64,000 nucleotides of DNA, taken from JBAYJY01 sp041664945 (GTDB lineage Bacteria; UBP15; UBA6099). The stretch is from contig JBAYJY010000003.1 in assembly GCA_041664945.1 (NCBI GenBank), forward strand, positions 1-64,000, given 5' to 3'. This document shows positions 50,212-59,498 of this stretch, in pieces. Position 1 is the first letter of the stretch. Each line of letters starts with the position of its first letter. The position numbers and the translations under genes are program-made. Below the pieces are notes generated by a model, which ran no database searches, was not told the DNA's origin, and saw only the letters and a list, made by a program, of their open reading frames with translations.

Positions 50212-52023
50212 ATGAGCGATCAGATAGTCAAACTAATTCGCAACTTTTCGATCATCGCGCACATCGATCACGGCAAGTCCACGCTCGCCGACCGGATTCT
50301 CGAAGTCACCGGCACAATCGAAGCGCGTGATTACAGACCTCAGTTTCTGGACAAGCTGGACGTTGAGCGGGAGCGCGGCGTGACCGTCAAGCTTCAGGCG
50401 GTCCGCATAAACTTCAACTCAGACGACGGCAACCAGTATGTTTTGAATCTGATAGACACTCCCGGCCACGTGGATTTCTCATACGAAGTCTCGCGCAGCC
50501 TCGCTGCCTGTGAGGGCGTTGTTCTCGTCGTGGACGCCGCGCAGGGCATTGAAGCGCAGACCATGGCTCACTTCTATCTCGCGAAAGAACACGGCCTAGT
50601 CATAATACCGATCATCAACAAAATCGATCTGCCCACGGCGGACATTGACCGCGTGCGCGAGGAGATCGAATTGATTCTGGACCTTAAAGGCGAAGACATA
50701 ATCGAAGTCAGCGCAAAAGAAGGAATCGGCGTCCACGAACTTCTGGAAGCGATCGTGACGCGCATCCCGGCGCCGACCGCCGAACCAGGCCCGACTCGCG
50801 CCATGATCTTTGATTCGCACTACGACACCTACCGCGGCGCAATCGCATACACGCGAGTTTTCTCTGGTGAGATATCTAAAGGCAGCCGCATCCAGCTCAT
50901 GGAGACCGGCCGCGACTACGACGCCACCGAAGTCGGCGTTTTCAATCCGAACATGCAGCAGGTCGAACGCCTCGGACCCGGCGAGGTCGGTTACGTCATC
51001 GCCGCGATCAAGAACATTCAGGAGTTGCAGGTCGGAGACACGATCACGCTCAAGGACAACCCGGCCGCGGAACCGCTCCCCGGCTACCGCCGCATCCAGT
51101 CCATGGTTTACTGCGGATTCTTCGCCGCCGAGTCGGAGAACTACGAGGATTTGCGGGACGCGCTCGAAAAGCTGGCGCTCAACGACGCCGCTCTTGTTTA
51201 CGAACCGGAGTCGTCGACCGTGCTCGGCTTCGGTTTCCGCTGCGGATTCCTCGGCCTGTTCCACATGGAGATCATTCAGGAACGGCTGGAGCGCGAGTAC
51301 GGAATCAGCCTCGTCGCCACCGCGCCTACCGTAGTTTACCGCCTCACTCTCGAATCAGGCAAAGTCCTCGAAATCAAAAATCCGAGCGAGTACCCGGACC
51401 GTATCCGCATCCCGAAGGTTGAGGAGCCGTACATGCGGGCGAAGATTCTCGCGCCCGAGGAATACGTCGGCCCGATCATGGAACTCACCAAAGACAAGCG
51501 CGGCGACTTCGTCTCGCTCGACTACATAAGCGAGAAGCGCGTCCGGATAGTCTATCTGTTGCCGCTCAGCGAAGTCATTTTCGATTTCTTCGATAAATTG
51601 AAATCGTGCTCGCGCGGCTATGCGTCGCTCGACTACGAGTTCGACGATTACCGCGAGTCGAACCTTATCCGGCTGGACATCCTCGTCGGCGAAAAACAGG
51701 TGGATTCGCTCAGTATGATCGTTCACCGCGACTCGGCTATGTACCGCGGCCGCAAGATCGTCGAGCGGCTGAAAAAGCTTATTCCGCGCCACATGTTCGA
51801 GGTTCCGCTGCAGGCGGCGATCGGCGGAAAGATCATCGCCCGCGAGACTATCGCGGCCGTGCGCAAAAACGTCACCGCGAAATGTTACGGCGGCGACATC
51901 ACCCGCAAACGCAAACTTCTTGAGAAACAAAAAGAAGGCAAAAAGCGGATGAAAAGCATCGGCAGCGTCGAAATCCCCCAGGAAGCGTTCCTCTCCGTTT
52001 TACAGGTCGAAAAAGAGAAGTAA
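50212..52023 (+). CDS. typA: GTP-binding protein TypA/BipA
   Basis: A 603-residue translational GTPase. G1 is AHIDHGKST (about 15-23), G3 DTPGHVDF, G4 NKID; the C-terminal domain specific for BipA ends the protein. It binds ribosomes under stress and low temperature and aids large-subunit assembly. The ATG at 50212 has only a distant GGAG site. It is a single gene; the next genes are on the opposite strand. Confidence 0.96.
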   Translation: MSDQIVKLIRNFSIIAHIDHGKSTLADRILEVTGTIEARDYRPQFLDKLDVERERGVTVKLQAVRINFNSDDGNQYVLNLIDTPGHVDFSYEVSRSLAACEGVVLVVDAAQGIEAQTMAHFYLAKEHGLVIIPIINKIDLPTADIDRVREEIELILDLKGEDIIEVSAKEGIGVHELLEAIVTRIPAPTAEPGPTRAMIFDSHYDTYRGAIAYTRVFSGEISKGSRIQLMETGRDYDATEVGVFNPNMQQVERLGPGEVGYVIAAIKNIQELQVGDTITLKDNPAAEPLPGYRRIQSMVYCGFFAAESENYEDLRDALEKLALNDAALVYEPESSTVLGFGFRCGFLGLFHMEIIQERLEREYGISLVATAPTVVYRLTLESGKVLEIKNPSEYPDRIRIPKVEEPYMRAKILAPEEYVGPIMELTKDKRGDFVSLDYISEKRVRIVYLLPLSEVIFDFFDKLKSCSRGYASLDYEFDDYRESNLIRLDILVGEKQVDSLSMIVHRDSAMYRGRKIVERLKKLIPRHMFEVPLQAAIGGKIIARETIAAVRKNVTAKCYGGDITRKRKLLEKQKEGKKRMKSIGSVEIPQEAFLSVLQVEKEK

Positions 52024-52099
52024 TTCCTCTTAGGCTAACGCAAAACACGCGCTGATGGGCGCATGCTTATTGCGTTGTTATCGTTGGCGAAATATTTAA

Positions 52100-52579
52100 T
52101 TACTTCTTGGCGCGGGCGCCGGAAGCCAGACTCTTTTTCTTTGTCGCCGTTTTCTTTTTCGCGGCTTTTTTAACAACCGTCTTCCTGGCGGCGGTTTTCT
52201 TCTTAGCCGTTTTCTTGGCGACAGTTCCCCATCGCTTGGCTACGAACTTTTCGACTTCTTCCGGCTCGGAAAATCTGATCTTCGCGTAGCCGCCGTCGTG
52301 CTTTCGCTCGCAGTCGTTCGGATCGTAGGCGCGGCAAATATCCGGCCTGTTCTCATAAATCGCGCAGAGATTTTTCTTGAGATGTTTGCAGGGCGTCATG
52401 AATTCGAGCAGCCAGTCGTCTTCCTGATCCTTGGAGACGAACACATTCTCATGGGAAACGAACCAGCGTATGTTTTCGAATTCAAACTTCGAGCGCGGCG
52501 TATCTATTACGAGCGCGACATACCTGCAGCATTTCGCTTCGCATTCGTGCGGGGTACATTCAAGTTTCTTCCTTGCCAT
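52100..52579 (-). CDS. YkgJ-type cysteine-cluster protein with lysine-rich tail
   Basis: A 159-residue protein. Residues 1-105 form a zinc/iron-chelating YkgJ-type domain with cysteines in CTPHECEAKCC, MTPCKHL, LCAIYENRPDICRAYDP and NDCE. The C-terminal 45 residues are almost only Lys, Ala and Thr (for example VAKKTAKKKTAARK and VKKAAKKKTATKKK), like histone H1-type tails, which suggests nucleic acid binding. The tail is unusual for this family. GGTGTATTAG upstream gives only a weak ribosome site. Confidence 0.78.
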   Translation of the reverse strand: MARKKLECTPHECEAKCCRYVALVIDTPRSKFEFENIRWFVSHENVFVSKDQEDDWLLEFMTPCKHLKKNLCAIYENRPDICRAYDPNDCERKHDGGYAKIRFSEPEEVEKFVAKRWGTVAKKTAKKKTAARKTVVKKAAKKKTATKKKSLASGARAKK

Positions 52580-52704
52580 CTAATACACCTTCATTCATTT
52601 TTCAGACAGACTATTATAGTACGGTTCGCGCGGGAATCAAGAAACAAACCGGATTCGGCCTGAATACGGGATGAGAATATCAAGAAATATTTCAGCTTTT
52701 CTCT

Positions 52705-53202
52705 TTACGCCTTCGAGCCTTGGATTAGCACGTTTTTGTCGAGCGGCAGATAAAGGGTCGCGGCCTTCTTTAGATCTTCGGCGGTGTTGTTCGGGAACGA
52801 AATCACCTCGGCAATAACGCCGCGCGCCTTGATCATGTGCACCAAGTCGCAGAAATCGCCGTCTCCGGAGACGAGCACGATCACGTCGAGCCGGTCCGCC
52901 ATCGCGACCGAGTCGATAGCGATCCCCATGTCCCAGTCGCCTTTCGCCGTTCCGTCCGGACGCACCCGCAGGTCCTTCGACTTAATTTCGTAGCCGATCC
53001 CGGTAAGGATGCTCAGAAAATTCTTCTGGTCGATTTCGGGCGTCTGCACAACATATGCGATCGCGCGGATCAGTTGCCGTTCGTTCAAACATATATTTAA
53101 AAGTTTCGCGAAATCAACTTTTGCGTGATGCTGATATTTTGCCGAATAAAAAACATTCTGCACATCGACGAATACTCCGACGCGCTGAGCTTTGAGAACC
53201 AT
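52705..53202 (-). CDS. NYN domain (LabA-like) protein
   Basis: A 165-residue PIN-like nuclease fold protein of the LabA/DUF88 type. Conserved acidic residues are in VGVFVDVQNVFYSA (first strand), GDWDMGIAIDSVAMA and VSGDGDFCDLVHMIKARG, the pattern of a metal-dependent RNase active site. Its target is unknown; LabA-like proteins take part in RNA processing or signalling. GGAGGCAACAAC precedes the start. It is a single gene, 108 bp upstream of the end of recR. Confidence 0.85.
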   Translation of the reverse strand: MVLKAQRVGVFVDVQNVFYSAKYQHHAKVDFAKLLNICLNERQLIRAIAYVVQTPEIDQKNFLSILTGIGYEIKSKDLRVRPDGTAKGDWDMGIAIDSVAMADRLDVIVLVSGDGDFCDLVHMIKARGVIAEVISFPNNTAEDLKKAATLYLPLDKNVLIQGSKA

Positions 53203-53310
53203 TTTGTTGTTGCCTCCGTATTTTTTTCATCGAATTTGTTTGTTCAAATTTTCCGTGTTTCACGTACGATTAAAAACTAAGCTTTTCATTAAGTAAGCGG
53301 CTGCTATTTG

Positions 53311-53919
53311 CTAATCGCCGGATTTAATTTCCTGCCTTGCCTGATAAGCGTGTGAAATTGTGTCGCTGTCGAGATAATCCAGATCGGCGCCGCGCGGCAG
53401 ACCGCGGGCCGGCCGCGTGATCCGCACTCCGTACGTTTTCAAATTCTCCATTATGTACGACGCCGTGGTCTCGCCCTCGAGCGACGGATTGGTCGCTATC
53501 AATAATTCCTTTATTCCTCCTTTCTGAACTCGATTGAACAACTCCTGAAGCCGGATTCTGTCCGGGCCGAGCCCTTTTGTCGGGTGGATAGTTCCGCCGA
53601 GAACGTGATAGACTCCCGGGTGGCTCTTCGCGCGCTCGAATGCGATAACGTCCTCTGAAGCTTCGACAACACAGATGAACGACGAATCCCGATCCGTGTT
53701 CGCGCAAATCACGCACGGATCCTGTTCTGTGTGATTGAAGCAAACCGAGCACGGATGGATGTCTTTCTTCACGCGGACAATCGAGCGGGCGATGTCGCGC
53801 GCGCGCTCGTAATCCATTCGGATGATGGACTCCGCCATCCGCTGGGCGGAGCGAGGCCCGACGCCCGGCAGATGCTGCAGGGCGGTTATCAGTTGGTCTA
53901 AGGATTGGGGTCTGCTCAT
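53311..53919 (-). CDS. recR: Recombination protein RecR
   Basis: A 202-residue RecR with the helix-hairpin-helix HLPGVGPRSAQRMA (about 16-29), the C4 zinc finger CSVC...CVIC (about 59-74) and a Toprim domain with VVEASEDVIAFE. RecR acts with RecF and RecO in loading RecA on gapped DNA. Start chosen at 53917-53919, as the family begins with this sequence; the open frame upstream overlaps ybaB and is not protein-like. It ends the SRP RNA-dnaX-ybaB-recR unit. Confidence 0.95.
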   Translation of the reverse strand: MSRPQSLDQLITALQHLPGVGPRSAQRMAESIIRMDYERARDIARSIVRVKKDIHPCSVCFNHTEQDPCVICANTDRDSSFICVVEASEDVIAFERAKSHPGVYHVLGGTIHPTKGLGPDRIRLQELFNRVQKGGIKELLIATNPSLEGETTASYIMENLKTYGVRITRPARGLPRGADLDYLDSDTISHAYQARQEIKSGD

Positions 53920-53947
53920 GGTCGCCGGTCTTCTCCGGCAGTTCTCG

Positions 53948-54274
53948 TCAAAACGGCATCTGCAGGCCGGGAATCTGCGGCAGTCCTTTTGTGATCTCTC
54001 CCATTCGCTCCGCGGAAAACAATTCCGCCTTGCCCATCGCATCACGCACCGCGAACAGCACGAGGTCCTCCAGCATCTCCGCATCAGCCGGATCAATCAC
54101 TGCCGGATCGATCTTAATCTCAATCACGTTGTGCTTCCCGTTTACCTTGCACGTCACTTTTCCGCTGGGATCGCTGCCGGAAATTTCGGCTTCCTCAAGC
54201 TCCTTCTGAACGCGCGCCATGTCGTCCTGCATCTTCTTCAACAAGCTTCCCATCTGATTCATATTAAAAGACAT
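53948..54274 (-). CDS. YbaB/EbfC nucleoid-associated protein
   Basis: A 108-residue homodimeric DNA-binding protein. The N-terminal MNQMGSLLKKMQDDMARVQKEL is the coiled helix, and GKVTCKVNGKHNVIEIKIDP the sheet of the family. It lies between dnaX (17 bp) and recR (28 bp), the usual order in bacteria. Confidence 0.94.
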   Translation of the reverse strand: MSFNMNQMGSLLKKMQDDMARVQKELEEAEISGSDPSGKVTCKVNGKHNVIEIKIDPAVIDPADAEMLEDLVLFAVRDAMGKAELFSAERMGEITKGLPQIPGLQMPF

Positions 54275-54291
54275 CTTTAATTAAGCCCCTT

Positions 54292-56127
54292 TCATTTGAT
54301 CTCGCGGCTGCCCGGAAATTCCTGCGTCAGCACGTCGAACAGCGACAAATTCTGCGCCGGCCGCTCCGTCTGTTCCGGTGCCTGAGCTGCGGCACGGGCG
54401 GCAGGCGATTCCATAGCGGCCGCTGGCTGCGCCGTCGCTTCGCCGCCAGCCCTGATCTTTATCCTTATGTCCTGCCCTAACGCTTTTTTCAGCGAGTCCT
54501 CGAGCAGCCCGACATATTTGCCTTCCGTCATTTTTTCCATGTGGAATCTGTGACCTTCATCGAACTCAACCATCAGAAGCCCGTTGTCAAAGTGAGCCGG
54601 CACGCCCGGCGCGGCAAGAAAATAAACGGGCAGATTTTCGCTCTTAATATCATTCAGAACCGCAGGCCACGCATCGCGAACAGACTGCAGCGACGCGTCT
54701 TCAACCGGCGCAAGATTCGGCGAATCGTATTCGGGCCTTTCCTTTGCCGCGAAACTCGGAGGCGCGGCGGGCGCAGGCTTTATCGCCGGCGGTTCATAAT
54801 GCGCCGGTTCCGGAGATTCCTCAACCGGCTCATCGTACAGCTCCATCGGAACGTCATCGTCCGGCGGCTCCTCTTCCGTTGCTACGGGCGGAACGGGTCC
54901 GACAGGCGGCGCTGGCTTCGGGCGTTCCGCGTGTTGCGGTTCGCCAACCTGCGCGGGCGGTTGCGACTCGGCCTTTCGCGGCGCGGCGCGCTCCGGAGAA
55001 ACGAATGCGGCCGGCGTTTCTTCCGACGCCAACATCGGGCCGGCTATCTTATCCACCAGATGTATCAGCAGAACTTCGAGAACTATCCGCGGATAGGTTT
55101 CCCAACGGATGCGGTCCTCTACGCGTGAAATCTCATCCAGCATCGCGACGAGCGCCTCGCGTTTAATCGAGCCGGCCTGCCGCTTAAGCGGCGCCAGCTC
55201 GGCATCTGCGTATATTTCCGACGCCGGGCGGATTCCCTGCTTTACGAGATAGAGGTCCCGGAAATATTCCATAAGGAAGCGCACGAACAGATTGAAGCTC
55301 TTGCCGGCGCTGAAGAATTCGTTGAACAGTTCGAACGAGAGTTCGATATCGCCCGAGAAAACCGCGTCCATCAGCTTAGCGATCTCATGCCGCTCGGGCA
55401 GTCCGAACACTTGATTCACGTCGGCATCCGTGATGTTGCCCTGACTGAAAGAAACGAGTTGGTCGAGAATGCTGATCGCGTCGCGCAATGAGCCGTCGGC
55501 GGTTTTAACGACAGTCGCAAGCGCTGCGTCTTCAATGGTGAAATTTTCTTTTTGAGAGATCGAGCGTATGTGGTTTCCGATTTCGAGATCGGAGAGCCGG
55601 CGAAAGTCAAACCGCTGGCAGCGCGACAGAATGGTGGGCAGCATCTTCTGCGGCTCGGTTGTCGCTAAAACGAAAATAACATGCTTCGGCGGTTCTTCGA
55701 GGGTCTTGAGAAGCGCGTTCGAGGCTTCGCGCGTTAGCATGTGGACTTCGTCGATGATGTAAACCTTATAGCGGGCCTGCACCGGAGGAACGCGCACCTT
55801 TTCGCGCAGGTCGCGGATATCGTCGATCCCGCGGTTGGACGCGGCGTCGATCTCGATGACGTCGAACAGAGAGTCCTTGGCGATCGCATTGCAGTTGTCG
55901 CAAGCGTTGCAGGGCTCCGGGGCCGGCCCCTTGTCGCAATTAAGCGCTTTCGCGAGAATGCGCGCTGTGCTCGTCTTGCCGGTTCCGCGCGGGCCGCTGA
56001 ACAGATAGGCATGCGTGATCCGGTTGCGCTCGATCGCATGCTGGAGAGTCGTCGTGATATGTGACTGGCCGACAATCTCGCTGAAAGTTGACGATCTGTA
56101 TTTTCTATAAAGAGATATATAGGCCAT
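54292..56127 (-). CDS. dnaX: DNA polymerase III gamma/tau subunit
   Basis: A 611-residue clamp-loader ATPase. Walker A GPRGTGKTSTAR (about 45-56), the zinc knuckle (C64, PCNACDNC) and sensor 1 ATTEPQKM are clear. After the AAA and collar domains (to about 360) comes a long Pro/Ala/Glu-rich linker (about 370-480) and a tau-like C-terminal domain. I see no obvious slippery A-run for frameshifting to gamma. It follows the SRP RNA gene and heads dnaX-ybaB-recR. Confidence 0.96.
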   Translation of the reverse strand: MAYISLYRKYRSSTFSEIVGQSHITTTLQHAIERNRITHAYLFSGPRGTGKTSTARILAKALNCDKGPAPEPCNACDNCNAIAKDSLFDVIEIDAASNRGIDDIRDLREKVRVPPVQARYKVYIIDEVHMLTREASNALLKTLEEPPKHVIFVLATTEPQKMLPTILSRCQRFDFRRLSDLEIGNHIRSISQKENFTIEDAALATVVKTADGSLRDAISILDQLVSFSQGNITDADVNQVFGLPERHEIAKLMDAVFSGDIELSFELFNEFFSAGKSFNLFVRFLMEYFRDLYLVKQGIRPASEIYADAELAPLKRQAGSIKREALVAMLDEISRVEDRIRWETYPRIVLEVLLIHLVDKIAGPMLASEETPAAFVSPERAAPRKAESQPPAQVGEPQHAERPKPAPPVGPVPPVATEEEPPDDDVPMELYDEPVEESPEPAHYEPPAIKPAPAAPPSFAAKERPEYDSPNLAPVEDASLQSVRDAWPAVLNDIKSENLPVYFLAAPGVPAHFDNGLLMVEFDEGHRFHMEKMTEGKYVGLLEDSLKKALGQDIRIKIRAGGEATAQPAAAMESPAARAAAQAPEQTERPAQNLSLFDVLTQEFPGSREIK

Positions 56128-56181
56128 CGTGAATTTAAACTTTCCGCGGCGGAGCAGGCCCGCTCCGCGGAGAGGAGAAAT

Positions 56182-56453
56182 GGACCGTGCACCGGAGTCC
56201 GACCGCTTTCCACCTGCGCTAACCTCTGCAGTTAGCTCAGATCAGGCTTGTCCGCGGCACAAGAACGTATCTGCTTACCGCTGCTACCTTCCGGTCCTGA
56301 CGGGGTTCACAGGCGTTCTTTGCGCGGGGTCCGATCCTCAACACCACTTACAAAGGGCAGACCAACCAGAAAATGGCCTCGCTCCGGAATTCAGCCCCGC
56401 TATAGCGGATTGCGGGCTACAAGGTACCGCTAACACCCCGCCTAGCACGGCCC
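56182..56453 (-). ncRNA. ffs: Signal recognition particle RNA, large bacterial (Alu-containing) type
   Basis: About 272 nt on the minus strand. Domain IV is unmistakable: the conserved CAGG-CCGGAAGG-AGCAGC with the GGAA tetraloop at 56289-56292. The 5' part GGGCCGTGCTAGGCGGGG and the sequences TTGGTCTGCCCTTTGTAAG and GGTGCACGG match the large SRP RNA with an Alu domain, known from Bacillus and several other lineages. The ends GGGCCGTGC and GCACGGTCC pair (9 bp) and pairing continues beyond into GAGGAAT/ATTTCTC and a GC-rich extension (to about 56464 and 56171), so mature ends may be longer. Position directly before dnaX is the same as in Bacillus. Confidence 0.93.
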
Positions 56454-56555
56454 ATTCCTCATCTCCGCGGCGCCGCCGCGCTCCTGTTTCTCCGCGCGGC
56501 CCGCTCCGCTCACTCACACCGCCAAATTACTCTTTTTCAATTTGACGGGCTCACT

Positions 56556-56584
56556 ATTATATTATACCATCTTAAGACTTTCAA
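56556..56584 (-). promoter_or_regulatory. Promoter of the SRP RNA
   Basis: Minus-strand -35 TTGAAA (56579-56584), 17 bp spacer, -10 TATAAT (56556-56561). A second TATAAT overlaps at 56561-56566. Transcription would start near 56548, about 95 nt before the RNA core, so the 5' leader is probably processed. Confidence 0.75.
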
Positions 56585-56614
56585 CCGGAGAGAAATTAAC
56601 TTATTATATCCTCT

Positions 56615-57538
56615 ATGAAAATCGCAGTCATGGACATCGGCACAAACAACACGAGGATGGCCGTTTTCGATATTCACGCCGCCGGAAAGCCTTCAATTTC
56701 AGTCGAACGCGACACCATCACGCGGCTCGGCGAAAATCTCCGGAAAACCGGCGTCCTTTCCGACGCCGCCATGGCGCGCACCCTCGCCGCGCTCACTGCT
56801 TATAAAAATGAATGCGACTCCGTGGGCGTCGATAAGTTCGCCGTCGCCGGAACGGCTGCAATGCGCGCCGCTTCAAATTCCGGCTCATTCATTAATAAGG
56901 TAAATGATATCGGCCTGCCGCTCGAAATCATTCCCGGCGAACTCGAAGCCGGGCTTTCGTTCCGTGGAGTCATTTTCGGTATGGACGCGCCGCCCGAGCG
57001 CCTGCTCGTCATCGACGTCGGCGGCGGCAGCACAGAGTTCGCTTACGGCGAGTGCGGCCGCCTGACATGGGCGGAAAGCCTGCCGGTCGGCGCCGTCGTG
57101 GCGACCGAGAAATATTTTCGGAACGATCCGCCGGCGCCGGACGAGATCGCGGCTCTGAACGATTACATCGACTCCTTGATCAAGGAGCGCATTCTGCCGC
57201 ATGGGCCCGCCGGGTTCGCGCTCGCCGGCGTCGCCGGAACCGTCTCCACTCTCGCCATGATTGACCTCGACCTGCAATATTTCGATCCGAAAAAAGTTCA
57301 CGGCCATATACTCACGCCAGAAAAGCTTGCTACGATAACAAAGCGGCTGCTCGAAATGAACGGCGCGGAACGGGCGGCGATTCCGGGCATGGAGCCGCAA
57401 CGAGCAGACATCATCCACGCTGGCGCGGCGATATTGAACCGCGCCGCGGCCGCGCTCGGCAGCGGTCCGATGCTCACCTCCCTCTGCGATCTCCGCCATG
57501 GCCTTCTCGAACGCGCGCTCGGCGAGTCGCAGCCTTGA
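56615..57538 (+). CDS. Ppx/GppA family phosphatase
   Basis: A 307-residue ASKHA-fold protein of the exopolyphosphatase/guanosine pentaphosphatase family. The N-terminal VMDIGTNNTRMAVFD and the central VIDVGGGSTEFAYG are the phosphate loops, and GVAGTVSTLAMIDLDL is the third motif. It is the short single-module form (about 300 residues), which in other bacteria can hydrolyse short polyphosphate or pppGpp. It is divergent from the SRP RNA. Confidence 0.9.
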   Translation: MKIAVMDIGTNNTRMAVFDIHAAGKPSISVERDTITRLGENLRKTGVLSDAAMARTLAALTAYKNECDSVGVDKFAVAGTAAMRAASNSGSFINKVNDIGLPLEIIPGELEAGLSFRGVIFGMDAPPERLLVIDVGGGSTEFAYGECGRLTWAESLPVGAVVATEKYFRNDPPAPDEIAALNDYIDSLIKERILPHGPAGFALAGVAGTVSTLAMIDLDLQYFDPKKVHGHILTPEKLATITKRLLEMNGAERAAIPGMEPQRADIIHAGAAILNRAAAALGSGPMLTSLCDLRHGLLERALGESQP

Positions 57539-57595
57539 AGCTTTCGTTTCTTTTTCGACGCTATTTTTTTATCAGTAGAAATTAATTAGAATAAA

Positions 57596-57620
57596 TCCGA
57601 ATCTGCCATTAAGATTCGGA
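57596..57620 (+). promoter_or_regulatory. Perfect inverted repeat upstream of the dCMP deaminase gene (candidate operator)
   Basis: TCCGAATCT-gccatta-AGATTCGGA, a perfect 9-bp repeat with a 7-nt spacer, 45 bp before the ATG. It lies just after a possible -10 box TAGAAT (57587-57592) and has no T run, so an operator is more likely than a terminator. Confidence 0.5.
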
Positions 57621-57665
57621 CGCAATTAGCCAGAGTGGAAAAACAACTTGAAGGGAATCGAACGA

Positions 57666-58127
57666 ATGACAGACGAGCGCCCATCCTGGAACGAATATTT
57701 CATGAAGATCACACACGACGTCGCCGAGCGCTCGACATGCATCCGCCGGCGGGTCGGCGCAATCATCGTAATCAATAAAAGGATCCTCGCGACAGGCTAC
57801 AACGGAGTCCCTTCCGGCATCGCCCATTGCGCCGAGCGCGGCTGCCTGCGCAACGAGCTCGGCATCCCTTCCGGCGAGCGGCAGGAAATCTGCCGCGGCC
57901 TCCACGCCGAACAAAACGCCATCATTCAAGCGTCACAGTACGGATTTTCCATTTCTCATTCAGTGATCTATTCCACTACTCAACCATGCATCACCTGCGC
58001 AAAAATGATCATCAACGCCGGTATCAGCCGCGTGGTTTACGAGGGCGACTACCCGGACAAGCTTTCGCTGGAGATGCTGGACGAGGCGGGAATCACACTG
58101 GAACGTTTCATACGGAGCGCTGATTAA
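57666..58127 (+). CDS. dCMP deaminase (ComEB family)
   Basis: A 153-residue zinc deaminase that converts dCMP to dUMP for thymidylate synthesis. Zinc ligands and the catalytic Glu are in HAEQNAI (about 86-92) and PCITC (about 111-115). Start chosen at 57666 because AAGGGA lies 9 nt upstream; TTG at 57648 is the only alternative. The stop overlaps the VanZ start (TAATG). Confidence 0.92.
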   Translation: MTDERPSWNEYFMKITHDVAERSTCIRRRVGAIIVINKRILATGYNGVPSGIAHCAERGCLRNELGIPSGERQEICRGLHAEQNAIIQASQYGFSISHSVIYSTTQPCITCAKMIINAGISRVVYEGDYPDKLSLEMLDEAGITLERFIRSAD

Positions 58128-58534
58128 TGAAATTGCCGGCCGCTCTTCGGCGAGCGTCGGTTATCGCCTACTGCGCCATCATTTTCTATCTTTCTTCCAG
58201 AAGCAAATTTCCTGAGGTCGAGACCTGGTATCCGGGTTTTATGCCGGACCCGGCTCCGATCGCTCATTTCTTCCTTTACGCCGTTTTATGCCTGATCGCA
58301 TGGAATGATTTCCGCTCCGAGCCGGCGGCATGGCTGAACCGGCGCGCGCCCCTTTTCGCGGTCATTTTCTGCGCTCTCTACGGCCTGTCAGACGAGTATC
58401 ATCAGTCATTCGTGCCGAACAGACATTGCACGCTTGTCGACTTCATGATAGATGTCGCCGGAGCCGCGGCAGCCATGTTTTTTATATCCCTGATTCGAAA
58501 AAGGAAAAGCGGCGGCAAAATTGCGAAAGAGTAA
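58127..58534 (+). CDS. VanZ-like family membrane protein
   Basis: A 135-residue membrane protein with about three to four helices and the VanZ signature YGLSDEYHQSFVPNR near residues 86-100. VanZ of enterococci gives low teicoplanin resistance; most homologues have no known role. It overlaps the dCMP deaminase gene by one base. Confidence 0.85.
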   Translation: MKLPAALRRASVIAYCAIIFYLSSRSKFPEVETWYPGFMPDPAPIAHFFLYAVLCLIAWNDFRSEPAAWLNRRAPLFAVIFCALYGLSDEYHQSFVPNRHCTLVDFMIDVAGAAAAMFFISLIRKRKSGGKIAKE

Positions 58535-58622
58535 TTGCCTCATAATAATTCCCAATATTTCCCGCGCCTCTTTGTCTCATTGATTAAACCATAAATCTTT
58601 TCCAAACTGCCGGACGCCAATA

Positions 58623-59498
58623 TCATTTCTCATAAATCCAAGTATCAATTGAATATGGCCGTAATCTTTCAGGCATCAGCCCCGGTTGCAGGCCGGCCGT
58701 CGGGACGACAATAATTTCCTCGGCTGTGACTTTGAACGCGTATGTTTCCGAAAGTTCCTTATTGACGAAATATTTCAATTCGTAGAATCCGTCATTTTTT
58801 AGAACATCGTCCGCCCGCAGCCATTTTGTCAAATGATTTTCATCCTCGGAAAACAACATCATGGATATGCTTGTCGCGGAACACGAATCGTAAAACAAGC
58901 CCTCATTGTGCGCCCTTGCGAGGAACACGCCATCTTTATACAACTGCGCCTGAGCGTCATATCCGCTGTCGTTGCATTCGCCGTTTCCGCCCAACATTAT
59001 CACCGCGCGTATGCCCGGCTCCGAAGAAAACTGCATCAGCGCCATTTTCTTCCAGTCGCCGTTTATGAACACTCCTTTCATTCCGTTTTTCACAAGCGTT
59101 TTCGCGGTGTATCCAAGCGAATATACTTCTTTGCCGTTAAATAAGAATTTCAGCGTGTAAGCCCCGTCTCTCATTTCGAGCGGTTTCGGAATCACTTTTT
59201 CGATCGATGTGTCAATATAACAGGCGGGCCCGTTATCAGAGTATTCTATCTTAATGCATGGATAGGCCTGCTCAAAAACTTTTTCGCCTTTCCCGTTTTC
59301 GATGGCAGCGACTATCTTGCCACCTTCGACTCCATAGAATGTGCCGTTGAAATCACCGAGAAATTTCGCGTTTTCATAATTATAAGCAAGCGTGCTGATT
59401 ATCACCTGCAGGTCAACCGACGCTTGGCTCTTCGCGATATTCGCCGTCGCAAACATCGCGACTAAAACCATCGCCATTCCCAAAAGAATCTTTTTCAT
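58623..59498 (-). CDS. Exported protein of unknown function
   Basis: A 291-residue protein with a signal peptide (MKKILLGMAMVLVAMFATANIAKSQA, cleavage near residue 25; described in pieces). The mature protein looks beta-rich, with no motif I recognise; a Gly/Asn-rich MLGGNGECNDSGY segment and two Cys pairs are possible structural elements. GGAGG lies 9 nt before the ATG. It is a single gene, convergent with VanZ. Confidence 0.65.
   Translation of the reverse strand: MKKILLGMAMVLVAMFATANIAKSQASVDLQVIISTLAYNYENAKFLGDFNGTFYGVEGGKIVAAIENGKGEKVFEQAYPCIKIEYSDNGPACYIDTSIEKVIPKPLEMRDGAYTLKFLFNGKEVYSLGYTAKTLVKNGMKGVFINGDWKKMALMQFSSEPGIRAVIMLGGNGECNDSGYDAQAQLYKDGVFLARAHNEGLFYDSCSATSISMMLFSEDENHLTKWLRADDVLKNDGFYELKYFVNKELSETYAFKVTAEEIIVVPTAGLQPGLMPERLRPYSIDTWIYEK

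Noticed and set aside
54292..56127. Programmed frameshift in dnaX producing gamma
   Set aside because: No A-rich slippery heptamer with a following stem could be identified in the region after the AAA domain.
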